Shown in pieces: positions 25,260-34,431 of a stretch of DNA of 49,390 bases. The first letter of the stretch is position 1, and every line of letters starts with the position of its first letter. The translations under genes were made by a program, and so were the position numbers. The notes beneath the pieces are model-generated. The model was not told the origin of the DNA, did not search any database, and worked only from the letters and a program-made list of their open reading frames with translations. The stretch is from Treponema sp. (GTDB lineage: Bacteria > Spirochaetota > Spirochaetia > Treponematales > Breznakiellaceae): contig JAISCR010000036.1 of the NCBI GenBank assembly GCA_031265435.1, positions 1-49,390 of the forward strand, written 5' to 3'.

Positions 25260-27559
25260 AGATTATTCTTGTCCAGCCGCCCTTTGTGCAGCTCAACAGC
25301 GCCTATCCTTCGATTTATTACCTTGGTTCATTTCTTGAAAAACGGGGATTTGAAGTGCTGGCGCGGGATCACTCCATAGGGCTTTTTGAGCGGATCTTCA
25401 GCCCCGAAGGCCTGCGGCGGATCTTTACAGACGCGAGGGAGGTGGTTTCGGAACTTGAAGACGAGGGCATACGCCACAAGGCGGAAGAGTTTCTTTCCAG
25501 CGAGGATCAGTGGGCCGGCTGTATTGAACAGCTCCTCTCTTTCCTGCGGGGCAAAAACAGGGAATGGGGCCACCTTCTTACCCTGACCAACGGCACGCTT
25601 CCCATGGGAAACCGTACCGTGCAGATCCTTCTGGACAGGGATGCGGGATACTATCATCTTGACGCGGACTCAGGCCCCCGGCTTGCAAGCGCCATGCTGG
25701 AAGATCTTGTAGAATTTATTACCGCCTTTCTCGATCCCGGCTTCAATCTTATCCGCTACCTCCAGTCTCCAAGCCCCCTGGGTTTCAGGGATTTCAGGAA
25801 AGTAAAAGAAAACCTGGAAGGCTATATTCTAAAAACTTTCTATGAACCCTGGCTTGAGGAGGAGTGGAATGTTCTTGATCGGGGTGAAGCTTCCCTCTTT
25901 CTGGGGCTTACCATTCCCTTTCCCGGCTGCCTTCCCGCCGCGCTCACCTGCGCTCATTCCGCGAGGCGGCGCTTTGCAGACAGACTTACTGTTGCGGCAG
26001 GCGGAGGGTACGTAAACACGGAATTGCGCTTCATGAGGGAACCCGATTTCTTTGACTATGCGGATTACCTCTGTTTCGACCGGGGCTACGGTTCCTTTGC
26101 GGCGATACTCGATCGGCTTGACGGGCAGACAAGGGCCGGCCTTAAACATTCAGCCGGACAGGAAACAGGGTTTTCCAGCGCTCCCATCTACAAGACGATC
26201 TTCCGGAATGAAAAGGGAAAGCTGATAAACGGTATTAACACTGTTTCTGCCGAATATAAAAAGATTGAAGATGAGGCGGTTTCCGGCAATTTTCCCGATT
26301 ATTCGAACCTCGACTTTAGCCGCTATCTTTGTATTGTGGACAGTGAAAATCCCATGCACCGCCTCTGGTCTGATGGACGCTGGCTCAAGGTATATCTCGC
26401 CCACGGCTGCTATTGGCATAAATGCACTTTCTGCGATACAACCCTGGATTACATTTCATCCTATATTCCGGTGGACATTCCCAGTCTCTTTGAACATCTC
26501 TGTGAACAGGCAAAAAAAACCGGAGTAAGGGGCGTACATCTGGTGGATGAAACGGCTCCTTTCCCGGCCCTGATGAAACTGGCCTGCCTCAACCGGGATG
26601 CGGGCCGTCCCCTGATTTTCTGGGGCAATATCCGCTTTGAAAAAAGTTTTACTCAGGATGCCGCGGCAATTCTGGCGGACGGAGGCTTAATCGGCGTTTC
26701 CGGGGGCATCGAAGTGGCCACCGAAAACGGACTCAAGCGGCTCTGCAAGGGTTTTACCCTGGAAGATCTGGTGCAAAGTCTCGCGAGTTTCCGGGAGGCG
26801 GGAATTCTCTGCCACGGCTACCTTATCTACGGTTACTGGGATCAGGATGAACAGGAGATTCACGACTGCGCGGAAATTGTGTGGCAGCTTTTTGGGGAGA
26901 AACTTCTTGATTCCGCTTTCTGGCACAAATTTATTCTCACCCGCTATTCCGGGCTCTATGAGGAATGGAAACACAAAAAGCATCCCGCACTAAAGGTTCT
27001 GGACGATGTTGACACTTCAAACAAAAGAAACAGAATTTTTGCGCTTAACGATCTTTCCTTTGCGGGGGAAGCGGCCTTTGACCGCTATACCGAGGCGCTG
27101 GACGGACATCTCCATGGCTGGCTTTCCGGTTTCAGTCACCGGAACATAGCGGATTACCCGGCGCATTTCTGGAAAACTTCCCCCTCGGTCAGCAAGAGTC
27201 TGGTAAAGTTTTATCTGCGGGAGGGAGAAGAAAAAGAAAAAACCCTCCGCAGCGCTCCGCCGGCAGACGGGAATTCAACAGAGAGACTGCTCTTCCTCGG
27301 CAGCAGACCCTTTATTGAAGGCGCCGCCGGGAACCTCTCCCTAAACTGGAACTGGCGTTTCAGAGACTACAAATTCCGTTCGACCGGCTTCCCGGGTTTG
27401 GCGGAAGCACTGCGGGATCTCCTCATGGAAAGCTCCAGGGGAGAAGGCATGGAAGCGGCGGCATTTTACAAAAAATTCACGGGATTTCTCCCGGAGGAAG
27501 AGGCAGGGAAGGCCTGGGCCCTGCTACGGAATCACGGCCTTGCCCTTTACCGTCAATGA
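25256..27559 (+). CDS. B12-binding-like radical SAM protein with CX4CX2C cluster motif
   Basis: 767 residues. The N-terminus (MKIILVQPPFVQLNSAYPS then IYYLGSFLEKRGFEV) looks like a cobalamin-binding domain. The radical SAM domain has cysteines 385, 390 and 393 (GCYWHKCTFC), which is CX4CX2C rather than the common CX3CX2C. GNIRFEKSF and GVSGGIEVATENG fit the later barrel strands. The C-terminus continues well beyond the barrel. The substrate is unknown. It overlaps the small Cys protein by four bases, and its 3' end overlaps the convergent mscS gene by 83 bp. Confidence 0.85.
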   Translation: MKIILVQPPFVQLNSAYPSIYYLGSFLEKRGFEVLARDHSIGLFERIFSPEGLRRIFTDAREVVSELEDEGIRHKAEEFLSSEDQWAGCIEQLLSFLRGKNREWGHLLTLTNGTLPMGNRTVQILLDRDAGYYHLDADSGPRLASAMLEDLVEFITAFLDPGFNLIRYLQSPSPLGFRDFRKVKENLEGYILKTFYEPWLEEEWNVLDRGEASLFLGLTIPFPGCLPAALTCAHSARRRFADRLTVAAGGGYVNTELRFMREPDFFDYADYLCFDRGYGSFAAILDRLDGQTRAGLKHSAGQETGFSSAPIYKTIFRNEKGKLINGINTVSAEYKKIEDEAVSGNFPDYSNLDFSRYLCIVDSENPMHRLWSDGRWLKVYLAHGCYWHKCTFCDTTLDYISSYIPVDIPSLFEHLCEQAKKTGVRGVHLVDETAPFPALMKLACLNRDAGRPLIFWGNIRFEKSFTQDAAAILADGGLIGVSGGIEVATENGLKRLCKGFTLEDLVQSLASFREAGILCHGYLIYGYWDQDEQEIHDCAEIVWQLFGEKLLDSAFWHKFILTRYSGLYEEWKHKKHPALKVLDDVDTSNKRNRIFALNDLSFAGEAAFDRYTEALDGHLHGWLSGFSHRNIADYPAHFWKTSPSVSKSLVKFYLREGEEKEKTLRSAPPADGNSTERLLFLGSRPFIEGAAGNLSLNWNWRFRDYKFRSTGFPGLAEALRDLLMESSRGEGMEAAAFYKKFTGFLPEEEAGKAWALLRNHGLALYRQ

Positions 27560-28367
27560 TGTGAATATCCCGCCGGGGGAAGGCAACGCTCAGGCCCGCG
27601 GCTTCAATCTTGTCCTTGATATTCCGCATCTGATCCCAGTAGATATTCCAGTATACGCTGTTGTCTGCCCAGGCCCGCAGACATATATTCACGGAACTTT
27701 CCCCCAGTGACTGTACCACAATCTGCGGCGCCGGATTTTTAAGAAAACGGTCTTCCCCGGCAACAATATTCTGCATCATCTTGAAGGCTTCATCAATGGA
27801 ATCGCCGTAGGAAATATTCACCGAAAAATCCATCCGCCGTTTGTCGTTGCGGGTATAGTTCTTGAGGGGAACGCCCCAGATACTGGAATTGGGAGCGGAA
27901 ATAAAAATTCCGTCCGGTGTTTCCAGTATTGTGGTAAAAAGACCTATCTCCTTTACCGTTCCCATAAAGACATCGAATTCAATAAAATCACCCTTGCTGT
28001 AACTGCGGAGAAACAGCAGAATGATCCCTGCGGCAATATTGCCGAGCGTGTCTTTCAGGGCCAGGCCCACCGCCACCCCCGCCGCTCCCAGAATGGCAAG
28101 AAGACTCGCCGTATTAAAGCCGAAATTCTGCAGGATCATGATAAGACAAATGATGAACAGCGCATAACGCAGGATAATACGCAGCAGGGACGCTATGGTT
28201 TCATCAAGGTGGATTCTGCTCTGTATGCTTCTGTTAATGATCTTTTTCAGTGTACGATTTATCACCATTCCTGCTATGATGATGATAAGAGCAACCGTAA
28301 TCTTTTGTGCCAGAAAAAAAACATCGTTACTGTAGTTGTTCCAAAAACGGCTCATCGTATCGTACAC
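27477..28367 (-). CDS. Small-conductance mechanosensitive channel (MscS family)
   Basis: 296 residues with three N-terminal helices. The pore helix carries the glycine/alanine pattern (LAILGAAGVAVGLALKDTLGNIAAG), followed by the beta domain (GDFIEFDVFMGTVKEIGLF) and a C-terminal alpha/beta part ending FPRRDIHI. It opens on membrane tension to release solutes during hypo-osmotic shock. The frame starts with GTG at 28367, two bases after the htpG stop; an ATG at 28355 is an alternative. The last ~27 codons after DIHIIDG lie on the opposite strand of the radical SAM gene and look like a non-conserved tail. Confidence 0.93.
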   Translation of the reverse strand: MYDTMSRFWNNYSNDVFFLAQKITVALIIIIAGMVINRTLKKIINRSIQSRIHLDETIASLLRIILRYALFIICLIMILQNFGFNTASLLAILGAAGVAVGLALKDTLGNIAAGIILLFLRSYSKGDFIEFDVFMGTVKEIGLFTTILETPDGIFISAPNSSIWGVPLKNYTRNDKRRMDFSVNISYGDSIDEAFKMMQNIVAGEDRFLKNPAPQIVVQSLGESSVNICLRAWADNSVYWNIYWDQMRNIKDKIEAAGLSVAFPRRDIHIIDGKGQGRDSVAGPRPSLPLPPGEIP

Positions 28368-28369
28368 GG

Positions 28370-30292
28370 CTAACCCCGCGCAAGGAGACGGTTCAGCTTC
28401 TTCACAAAGTCCGCAGGATCCTTGAGCTTAAGGCCCTCCACCAGCAGGGCCTGATCCAGCAGAACTCCTGCCACATCGGCGATCTCTTCTTCGTCTTCCG
28501 TGTTCTTGAGGTGCTGCAGGATCGGATGGTCGCCGTTTACTTCCAGGATCGGTTTGATCTCCGGCACTTCGGCCTGGCCCATGGCCTTGAGCATCTGGGC
28601 CATCTGGATGGAGGGATCGTTTTCATCCGCCACGATGCAGGAAGGACTGTCGTGGAGGCGGCGGGAAAGTTTTACGTCCTTGACGCGGTCTCCCAGGGCC
28701 TTCTTGATCTTTTCGATTACCGGCTTTGCTTCCTTCTCTGCGTCCTTGTCCTTATTTTCGCCGAGTTCTTCGTCGGCGCCTGTCCGGTTTACCGCCTTTA
28801 TATCGAAGGCGGGGCCTTCGGACTTTCCCGGTTGACGGTAACTGGAGAGGGAGGGAATGACAATGTCATCAATTTCATCATCCATGATCAGGACTTCTAT
28901 TTCTTTGGCCCTGTAGGCTTCCAGAAGCGGACTGGCCCGGAGTGTTTTTTCGTCTCCGCCGGTAATATAATAGATATTTTTCTGATCGCTCTTCATCCGC
29001 GACACATATTCCGCAAAACTCGTCCAGCCCTCTGCGGCGGTACTCTTGAAACGTATCAGTTCCTGGAGGGCTTCCCGGTTTGAATAATCCTGGTAGAGAC
29101 CTTCCTTGAGGGGACGGTTGTACTGAGCGATAAACTCTTCCCATTTTTCCCTGTTGTTTTCCGAAATGATTTTGAATTCCGAAAGCAGCTTCTTTACCGA
29201 CGCATTTTTGATGTTCATAAGGATTCTGTTCTGCTGGAGAATTTCCCGGCTTACATTGAGCGGCAGATCCTCGGAATCAATAATACCCCGGACAAAACGG
29301 AGGTACGTGGGCATGAGTTCCTTGTCGTCATCGGTGATGAAGACCCGCTTGACGTAGAGCTTGACCCCCGGCTTGTAATCGGCATGGTACATATCAAAGG
29401 GAGCCTTTTTGGGAATATAGAAAAGGGTAACGTACTCCTGGGCGCCTTCCGCCCTGGTATGCACAAAGTGCAGCGGTTCATCGCTGTCATGACCCAGCTG
29501 TTTGTAAAATTCCTTGTAGTCTTCGTCCTTGAGTTCTGACTTTGAACGCCGCCAGAGGGCCGCGCCGGAATTGATCTTGTCTGTTTTCCGCGTACTGCTC
29601 TTTACCTTGCCCTTGTCGTCGTATTCGTTTTCTTCGTAACTGAGGTAAATGGGGAAGGCAACATGATTACTGTAACGTTTGATGATGTCTTCGATGGACC
29701 AGCGGTTGGCGTATTCGGTTCCCTCTTCGCTCAGGTAGAGGATCACCGTTGTTCCCTGGCTTTCCCGGCCGGCGGGGTCTTCCGCGTCAAGAGCTTCAAT
29801 GTCGTAGCCCTCCTTCCCGTCGCTTGTCCACTTCCACACCGAGCTTTCCGCGGCCTTGCGGCTTATCACTTCAATCCTGTCGGCAATCATAAAGGCCGAA
29901 TAGAAACCGACGCCGAACTGACCGATAAGGTTCGAATCCTTCTTTGCCTCCTCGGAAAGCTTCTCCAGAAAAGCCCTGGTTCCCGAACGGGCAATGGTAC
30001 CCAGGGATTCCTCCAGATCCTTTTCGTTCATACCGATACCGTTGTCCGAAACGATTATAGTCGAAGCGCCGGGACTGTTATCCGCGTCCTTATGGAAGGA
30101 AATGTCGATCCGGGGCTCAAAACTGATGCTCTTGTAAGCTTCATCCGCCACGGTAAGGTACTTGAGCTTGTCCAGCGCATCGGAAGCGTTGGAAACCAAT
30201 TCCCTGAGGAATATTTCCCGGTTTGAATAGAGAGAATGGATGATAAGATGCAGCAGTTTGCTGACTTCGGTCTGAAATTGGTGCTGAGCCAT
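28370..30292 (-). CDS. htpG: Hsp90-family chaperone HtpG
   Basis: 640 residues. The GHKL ATPase motifs are intact: ELVSNASDALDKL, DNGIGM, and GQFGVGFYSAFM. The middle domain has the catalytic arginine region VNVSREILQQN (written here as LNVSREILQ), and the C-terminal dimerisation domain is complete. It is an ATP-dependent cytosolic chaperone. AAAGGAG is placed before the ATG. No CIRCE element is visible; T-rich DNA with possible TTGAAA and CAAAAT boxes lies upstream. mscS follows directly. Confidence 0.98.
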   Translation of the reverse strand: MAQHQFQTEVSKLLHLIIHSLYSNREIFLRELVSNASDALDKLKYLTVADEAYKSISFEPRIDISFHKDADNSPGASTIIVSDNGIGMNEKDLEESLGTIARSGTRAFLEKLSEEAKKDSNLIGQFGVGFYSAFMIADRIEVISRKAAESSVWKWTSDGKEGYDIEALDAEDPAGRESQGTTVILYLSEEGTEYANRWSIEDIIKRYSNHVAFPIYLSYEENEYDDKGKVKSSTRKTDKINSGAALWRRSKSELKDEDYKEFYKQLGHDSDEPLHFVHTRAEGAQEYVTLFYIPKKAPFDMYHADYKPGVKLYVKRVFITDDDKELMPTYLRFVRGIIDSEDLPLNVSREILQQNRILMNIKNASVKKLLSEFKIISENNREKWEEFIAQYNRPLKEGLYQDYSNREALQELIRFKSTAAEGWTSFAEYVSRMKSDQKNIYYITGGDEKTLRASPLLEAYRAKEIEVLIMDDEIDDIVIPSLSSYRQPGKSEGPAFDIKAVNRTGADEELGENKDKDAEKEAKPVIEKIKKALGDRVKDVKLSRRLHDSPSCIVADENDPSIQMAQMLKAMGQAEVPEIKPILEVNGDHPILQHLKNTEDEEEIADVAGVLLDQALLVEGLKLKDPADFVKKLNRLLARG

Positions 30293-30451
30293 AGAGGTCT
30301 CCTTTGATTTTGTATGGTAATAAGTACAGTTTCAAAAATAATAAAAAACAGAAAAAAAGACAAGTTTTTTCGAAGAGCCTGCCAGGGCACAGCGGAAATA
30401 TCCCCTTTGGCGCTTAAGCGGCGGAGGACTCAGTTAAAATAGTTCATCACC

Positions 30452-31792
30452 TTATTGTCCGACTTTCCATGCTTCCAGAGCTTTCTGTGCAGCCTGCGCA
30501 ACCTGTTCCGGAGTCTGGATTCCCATGCCGATGGCCCGGAGCCCAATATTGATCGGTTCGTAGACAGGGCCCACAAAGACGCCGTCAATAACCGAGGTAG
30601 TAATACTGTACTGCGTAGCAAGCTTGCTGCCGGCAACCTGCAGCGGTTCAAGCCTGATGGAGATGAGGTCAATATCAGTCCTGGTGGGAGTGGTAATACC
30701 GCCGGTTTCAAGAAGGAAACTTTGAACCTCCTTGCCGGAGAGCCATTTTACCAGCCGCCATGCAGCCTCTTCCCGGGGAGAATCCTCAGGGATGGACGCA
30801 TTGATGCCCCAGCCTGTTCCCAGAATACCGGAAGTTGATTTGTTGATCTTTGCATCCTCAATGTCGGGAAATACGGTAACCTGGAAATTATTCTGCCGGT
30901 CGGGACTGATCAGGGCCTGGCCGGTGGAAGAGTCGGTGATAAAGGCGCCGATACGCCAGTCGCCGTCGATGTAATAGGCGCCCTTGTTGACGGCAAATTG
31001 CCCGATCCCGTCGCCGTAACCGGTGGTGAGGGAAGACCTGGAAAGTACGCCGTCATCGTAAAGCGCCTTAATGAATCTGAGGGCATTGACAAAATCAGGA
31101 TCGGTAAATTTCGCCTGTCCTGAAAGGATCTTCTTCTCCCAGCCTTCACCGCCAAAACGGCCGGCAACCATGGAAAAGAGGCAGCTCTGCATGACCCAGG
31201 TATCCTGGTTTGCCATAATCACGGTTTCGCAGCCCCTGGCCCCGAGCACGGGTACCTGGGACTTGAGTTCCGCATAGGTTTTGGCAGGACTGAGCCCCGC
31301 ATCCCCGAGAACTTCGTTATTCACATAGAAGGCATGGCTTGAGGTAATAGCCATGGCCAATTCTCCCACATAGCCGCCTCCCTGTCCGCCGCCGTCCAAA
31401 GCCCCGGCTACCAGCACCTTGTCAAGACCGTCTCTCCTGATAAGGGGAGTCAGATTCTTGAGCAGTTTCCTGGTATACAGGGTAGTTGAACGACCGGAAG
31501 GCCATGCATAGATTATATCGGGAAGCTGCCCCGCCGCCGCATAAGCTTCAGCCCTGTTATGGAAGGGATCGTTAAAAAGATCCTCCCGCACAATTTTGAT
31601 ATCCGGGTTTGCGGCGAGGAAGGGCTCCCAGATGGCAGTCTCTTCCCTGGACACATTGGCGGATGTCGTGTCAAAGTAGTTAAGAACCCGAAGTTCGACC
31701 TGCCCTTCGCCGGCTTTTTCCGTCCTCCGACAGCCGGTAAAGAGTGCTACACCTGCAAAAACAAAGGCAAGCGAAAGATACGGAATTTTTTT
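30452..31792 (-). CDS. Extracellular solute-binding lipoprotein (ABC sugar-binding type)
   Basis: 446 residues. A lipoprotein signal peptide ends in LFTGC with the lipidated Cys22. The mature part has the fold features of family-1 sugar-binding proteins (FNDPFHNRAEAYAAAGQLPDIIYAW, and EEAAWRLVKWLSGKEVQSFLLETGGI near the end). It would capture a sugar or glycoside for an ABC importer. The start at 31792 has GAGGG upstream; a longer frame to 31837 would place non-signal residues first and was rejected. No permease or ATPase gene is nearby, so its transporter partners are encoded elsewhere. Confidence 0.9.
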   Translation of the reverse strand, partial: KKIPYLSLAFVFAGVALFTGCRRTEKAGEGQVELRVLNYFDTTSANVSREETAIWEPFLAANPDIKIVREDLFNDPFHNRAEAYAAAGQLPDIIYAWPSGRSTTLYTRKLLKNLTPLIRRDGLDKVLVAGALDGGGQGGGYVGELAMAITSSHAFYVNNEVLGDAGLSPAKTYAELKSQVPVLGARGCETVIMANQDTWVMQSCLFSMVAGRFGGEGWEKKILSGQAKFTDPDFVNALRFIKALYDDGVLSRSSLTTGYGDGIGQFAVNKGAYYIDGDWRIGAFITDSSTGQALISPDRQNNFQVTVFPDIEDAKINKSTSGILGTGWGINASIPEDSPREEAAWRLVKWLSGKEVQSFLLETGGITTPTRTDIDLISIRLEPLQVAGSKLATQYSITTSVIDGVFVGPVYEPINIGLRAIGMGIQTPEQVAQAAQKALEAWKVGQ

Positions 31793-31959
31793 CATATTTC
31801 CCTCATTTGGAATAAAAAATACATGGAGCCGCTCCACAATCCGGCAGGATCATAATTTGGGAACAAGCTCATATATTTTATTGTATGCTTTCACCGGTGC
31901 CTGTCCAGCGCCGTTTTGTCATAAATTTTAATGCCCCGCGGCTTTACCCCGGGTTTTTT

Positions 31960-32718
31960 TTAATTTCCGGTATTAATTTTAGGGATAACGCTGATCAGCA
32001 GATTTGTCACCTTGATGGCATTCTCTTCAAAAACTTTGGCGACCATCTCCCAGCTGACCGGTTCTTCGTCAGCCATCCAACTGTCGTAATCGGTACTCAT
32101 GGTTACCGCCGCATAGGGGATACCCGCCTCATTGGCCAGCGCTGTTTCTGTAGCCAGGGACATATTTATTACATCAGCACTAAAACCGCGGAACATGACG
32201 GATTCGGCTCGTGTAGAAAAGCGGGGACCTTCAATGGTAACAACAGTCCCCTTCTCATGACAGCGGTACTGAAACTTTCGGCATTCGGCAATAAGGAATT
32301 TGCGCAAGGCGCCGTCAAAGGGATGGGCCATGGCACAGTGCACCGGCTTATGGGGTTCAAAAGATTCATAAAAAGTCATCTTCCGCTGTTTGGTAAAATC
32401 AATAAACTGATCCGGAATAACAATATCTCCCCGGCCTATCTTTTCCCGGAGGGAACCCACCGCCGAAGTCGCCAGAATATGGGTGCAGCCTGAGTTCTTG
32501 AGGGCCGTAATGTTTGCCCGGTAGTTCACCTGGCTGGGAGGAATCGTATGCTCCCTGCCGTGACGGGCAAGAATGACCACATCGGTATCCTCAATGGTTC
32601 CGCATTTCAGGGGAGAAGAAGGTTCCCCGTAGACAGTCTCCACCTTTTCATCCCGGGCATTGGAAAGAATATCCGGATTGTCCAAACCGCTTCCGCCGAT
32701 CATACCGATCTTTACCAT
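31960..32718 (-). CDS. mtnP: S-methyl-5'-thioadenosine phosphorylase
   Basis: 252 residues of the MTAP/PNP family. Visible are IGGSGL at the N-terminus (phosphate site), ARHGREHTIPPSQVNYRAN, TIEGPRFSTRAES, and NMSLATETALANEAG plus STDYDSW (purine/ribose site). It splits methylthioadenosine to adenine and methylthioribose-1-phosphate. AGGAG precedes the ATG and it begins ten bases after mtnA, whose enzyme uses its product: a two-gene methionine-salvage operon. Because MTAP and 5'-deoxyinosine phosphorylases are close, the mtnA neighbour is what settles the call. Confidence 0.93.
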   Translation of the reverse strand: MVKIGMIGGSGLDNPDILSNARDEKVETVYGEPSSPLKCGTIEDTDVVILARHGREHTIPPSQVNYRANITALKNSGCTHILATSAVGSLREKIGRGDIVIPDQFIDFTKQRKMTFYESFEPHKPVHCAMAHPFDGALRKFLIAECRKFQYRCHEKGTVVTIEGPRFSTRAESVMFRGFSADVINMSLATETALANEAGIPYAAVTMSTDYDSWMADEEPVSWEMVAKVFEENAIKVTNLLISVIPKINTGN

Positions 32719-32728
32719 GATAAAACTC

Positions 32729-33856
32729 CTAAAAAAAATTCAAACTGTTCCCTTCGGAATACAGGGCGCCTATCCCTTCTTCCGAAGCCTCACAAATTCC
32801 CCGCTCGCTTATCAGGGCCATAATATACCGGGCGGGCGTTACATCAAAACCCCAGTTGCGCGCGGGACTCTTGTCAGGACAAATCCGGACTGTTTCGATG
32901 GCGCCGCCTGAGGTTTTGCCGCTTATAAAACGGACTTCCTCCGCGTCCCGTTCTTCGATGGGAATTTCCGCAACCCCATCCAGCATTGTAAAATCGAAAG
33001 TTGAAGAAGGCAAGGCTACATAGAAGGGAACATTGTTCTCCCTGGCCGCAAGCGCCTTCAAATAGGTGCCGATCTTGTTGGCCGCATCTCCCCGGCGGGT
33101 TACCCGGTCAGCTCCGGTGATCACCATGTCTACCATACCATGCTGCATCAAATGACCCCCGGCATTGTCGGGAATAAGGTCATGGGGAACACCCTGTTCC
33201 GCCAGCTCCCATGCGGTAAGACTTGCCCCCTGATTGCGGGGACGGGTTTCGTCCACCCAGACATGCACGGGAATGTTTCTTTCGAAAGCCGCATAGACCG
33301 GCGAGAGCGCCGAACCGTAATCGACAAAGGCAAGCCAGCCCGCATTACAGTGGGTAAGAATATGTACCGCTTCGCCGTTTTTTTTCGCCGCGATTTTTTC
33401 GATGATCCTCAGTCCATGTTCACCAATGCGCCTGCAGCACTCCGCATCGCTATCGGCAATCTTCTCTGCGGTTTCCAGAGCCGTCTTCCGCTTCTCCGCA
33501 AGACCCGCGCCGGGAAGATCCAGGGCCGCCAGCATGGCATCCACCGCCCAGGCAAGATTGCTTGCGGTGGGCCGGGTAGCCTTGAGAAGCCGGGCGGAAT
33601 TTTCAATATCCACCCTGAAAGTCTTTTCCCCCGCCTCATACGCGGCAAGATACATCCCATAGGCGGCAGTTGCCCCGATAAGCCCCGCGCCCCTGACATA
33701 CATATCCTTTATTGCCCTGACAATATCCGCAACCGTACAGAGGCCAAGAATTTCAAACTGATGGGGAAGAACCTGCTGATTGATGATCTGTACGGCTCTT
33801 TTCCCCTCCCCTCCCTTAAGCCAAATGGTCCTGAAGTGCCTGCCATTAACCTTCAT
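32729..33856 (-). CDS. mtnA: S-methyl-5-thioribose-1-phosphate isomerase
   Basis: 375 residues, eIF2B-like fold. The catalytic cysteine is in ILTHCNAGWLA and the catalytic aspartate in VITGADRVTRRGDAANKIGT. It converts methylthioribose-1-phosphate to methylthioribulose-1-phosphate in methionine salvage. It is the first gene of the mtnA-mtnP pair. A TATGCT box (33868-33873, minus strand) lies 11 bases before the ATG and no Shine-Dalgarno is present. The later salvage enzymes (mtnB and beyond) are not in the window, so the pathway may end differently or continue elsewhere. Confidence 0.95.
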   Translation of the reverse strand: MKVNGRHFRTIWLKGGEGKRAVQIINQQVLPHQFEILGLCTVADIVRAIKDMYVRGAGLIGATAAYGMYLAAYEAGEKTFRVDIENSARLLKATRPTASNLAWAVDAMLAALDLPGAGLAEKRKTALETAEKIADSDAECCRRIGEHGLRIIEKIAAKKNGEAVHILTHCNAGWLAFVDYGSALSPVYAAFERNIPVHVWVDETRPRNQGASLTAWELAEQGVPHDLIPDNAGGHLMQHGMVDMVITGADRVTRRGDAANKIGTYLKALAARENNVPFYVALPSSTFDFTMLDGVAEIPIEERDAEEVRFISGKTSGGAIETVRICPDKSPARNWGFDVTPARYIMALISERGICEASEEGIGALYSEGNSLNFF

Positions 33857-33943
33857 GGCCTAAGTCTAGCATAAAGAGCAGTGATAGATAATAGGGAATG
33901 ACGACACTTGGGGATGCCTCATTTCAAAATGTTACCGAAAGCA

Positions 33944-33965
33944 AGTCTAATTCCTGTATAGACTT
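33944..33965. repeat. Inverted repeat upstream of the tRNA promoter
   Basis: AAGTCTA (33944-33950) and TAGACTT (33959-33965) form a 7-bp stem. It lies between the mtnA promoter and the tRNA-operon promoter and has no evident function; it lacks a T-run. Confidence 0.4.
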
Positions 33966-33977
33966 ACAATATGCCTC

Positions 33978-34007
33978 TTGACGCTCAATGGCGAAATTTG
34001 CTAGAAT
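33978..34007 (+). promoter_or_regulatory. Promoter of the repeat-tRNA transcript
   Basis: TTGACG (33978-33983), an 18-nt spacer and TAGAAT (34002-34007) with an extended TGC. It is oriented towards the tandem repeats and serine tRNA genes, which contain no other good promoter before the first tRNA. Confidence 0.6.
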
Positions 34008-34027
34008 AAAAGACCTTTTTGAGATCG

Positions 34028-34431
34028 GTAGCCTTCATGGCCGCCGGCTCTGTGTTGAATTTCTTAAAAAGACGCCCTATGGGCGCTTTTATGGAGCGGC
34101 GGACGGTCTGCATAAACGCAGCCCGCCTGTAACGGGAGCGGCAGCCTTTAGTGGCCGCCGGTTCTGTGTTGAATTATTGGTAGACGACCTACGGTCGCTT
34201 ACTTGGAGCGGCGGACGGTCTGCATAAACGCAGCCCGCCTGTAATGGGAGCGGCAGCCTGTAGTGGCCGCCGGCTCTGTGCTGAATTTGTTAGTAGACGA
34301 CCTTACGGTCGCTTTTAATGGAGCGGCGGGTGGTCTGCATAAACGCAGCCCGCCTGTAACGGGAGCAGCAGCCTTTAGTGGCCGCCGGCTCTGTGTTGAA
34401 TTATTGGTAGACGACCTACGGTCGCTTACTT
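34028..34431 (+). repeat. Tandem array of ~112-bp units leading into tRNA-Ser(UGA)
   Basis: One partial unit (34028-34092) is followed by three full ones: 34093-34204 (112 bp), 34205-34319 (115 bp) and 34320-34431 (112 bp). Each full unit begins GGAGCGGCGG, and the tRNA begins GGAGCGGTGT at exactly the next repeat boundary. Each unit can form a GC-rich hairpin around CTGC-loop-GCAG and another around GCGGC/GCCGC. Each ends in a hairpin whose stem is CGACC/GGTCG in full units but CGCCC/GGGCG in the partial one, a compensated change. Open frames through the array are uneven and carry no recognisable protein, so an RNA or DNA role is favoured. Confidence 0.8.

Noticed and set aside
31930..31960. 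Terminator with a T-run after mtnP
   Set aside because: The GC-rich stem is weak and the T-run is on the plus strand, where no gene ends; it would not stop mtnP transcription.
33988..34227. A protein gene inside the 112-bp repeats
   Set aside because: The frame exists only because the repeat unit lacks stops; it has no ribosome binding site and changes frame between units of 112 and 115 bp.
34028..34431. CRISPR-like array
   Set aside because: The unit is ~112 bp and almost wholly repeated, without unique spacers, and no cas genes are in view; the borders match a tRNA end instead.
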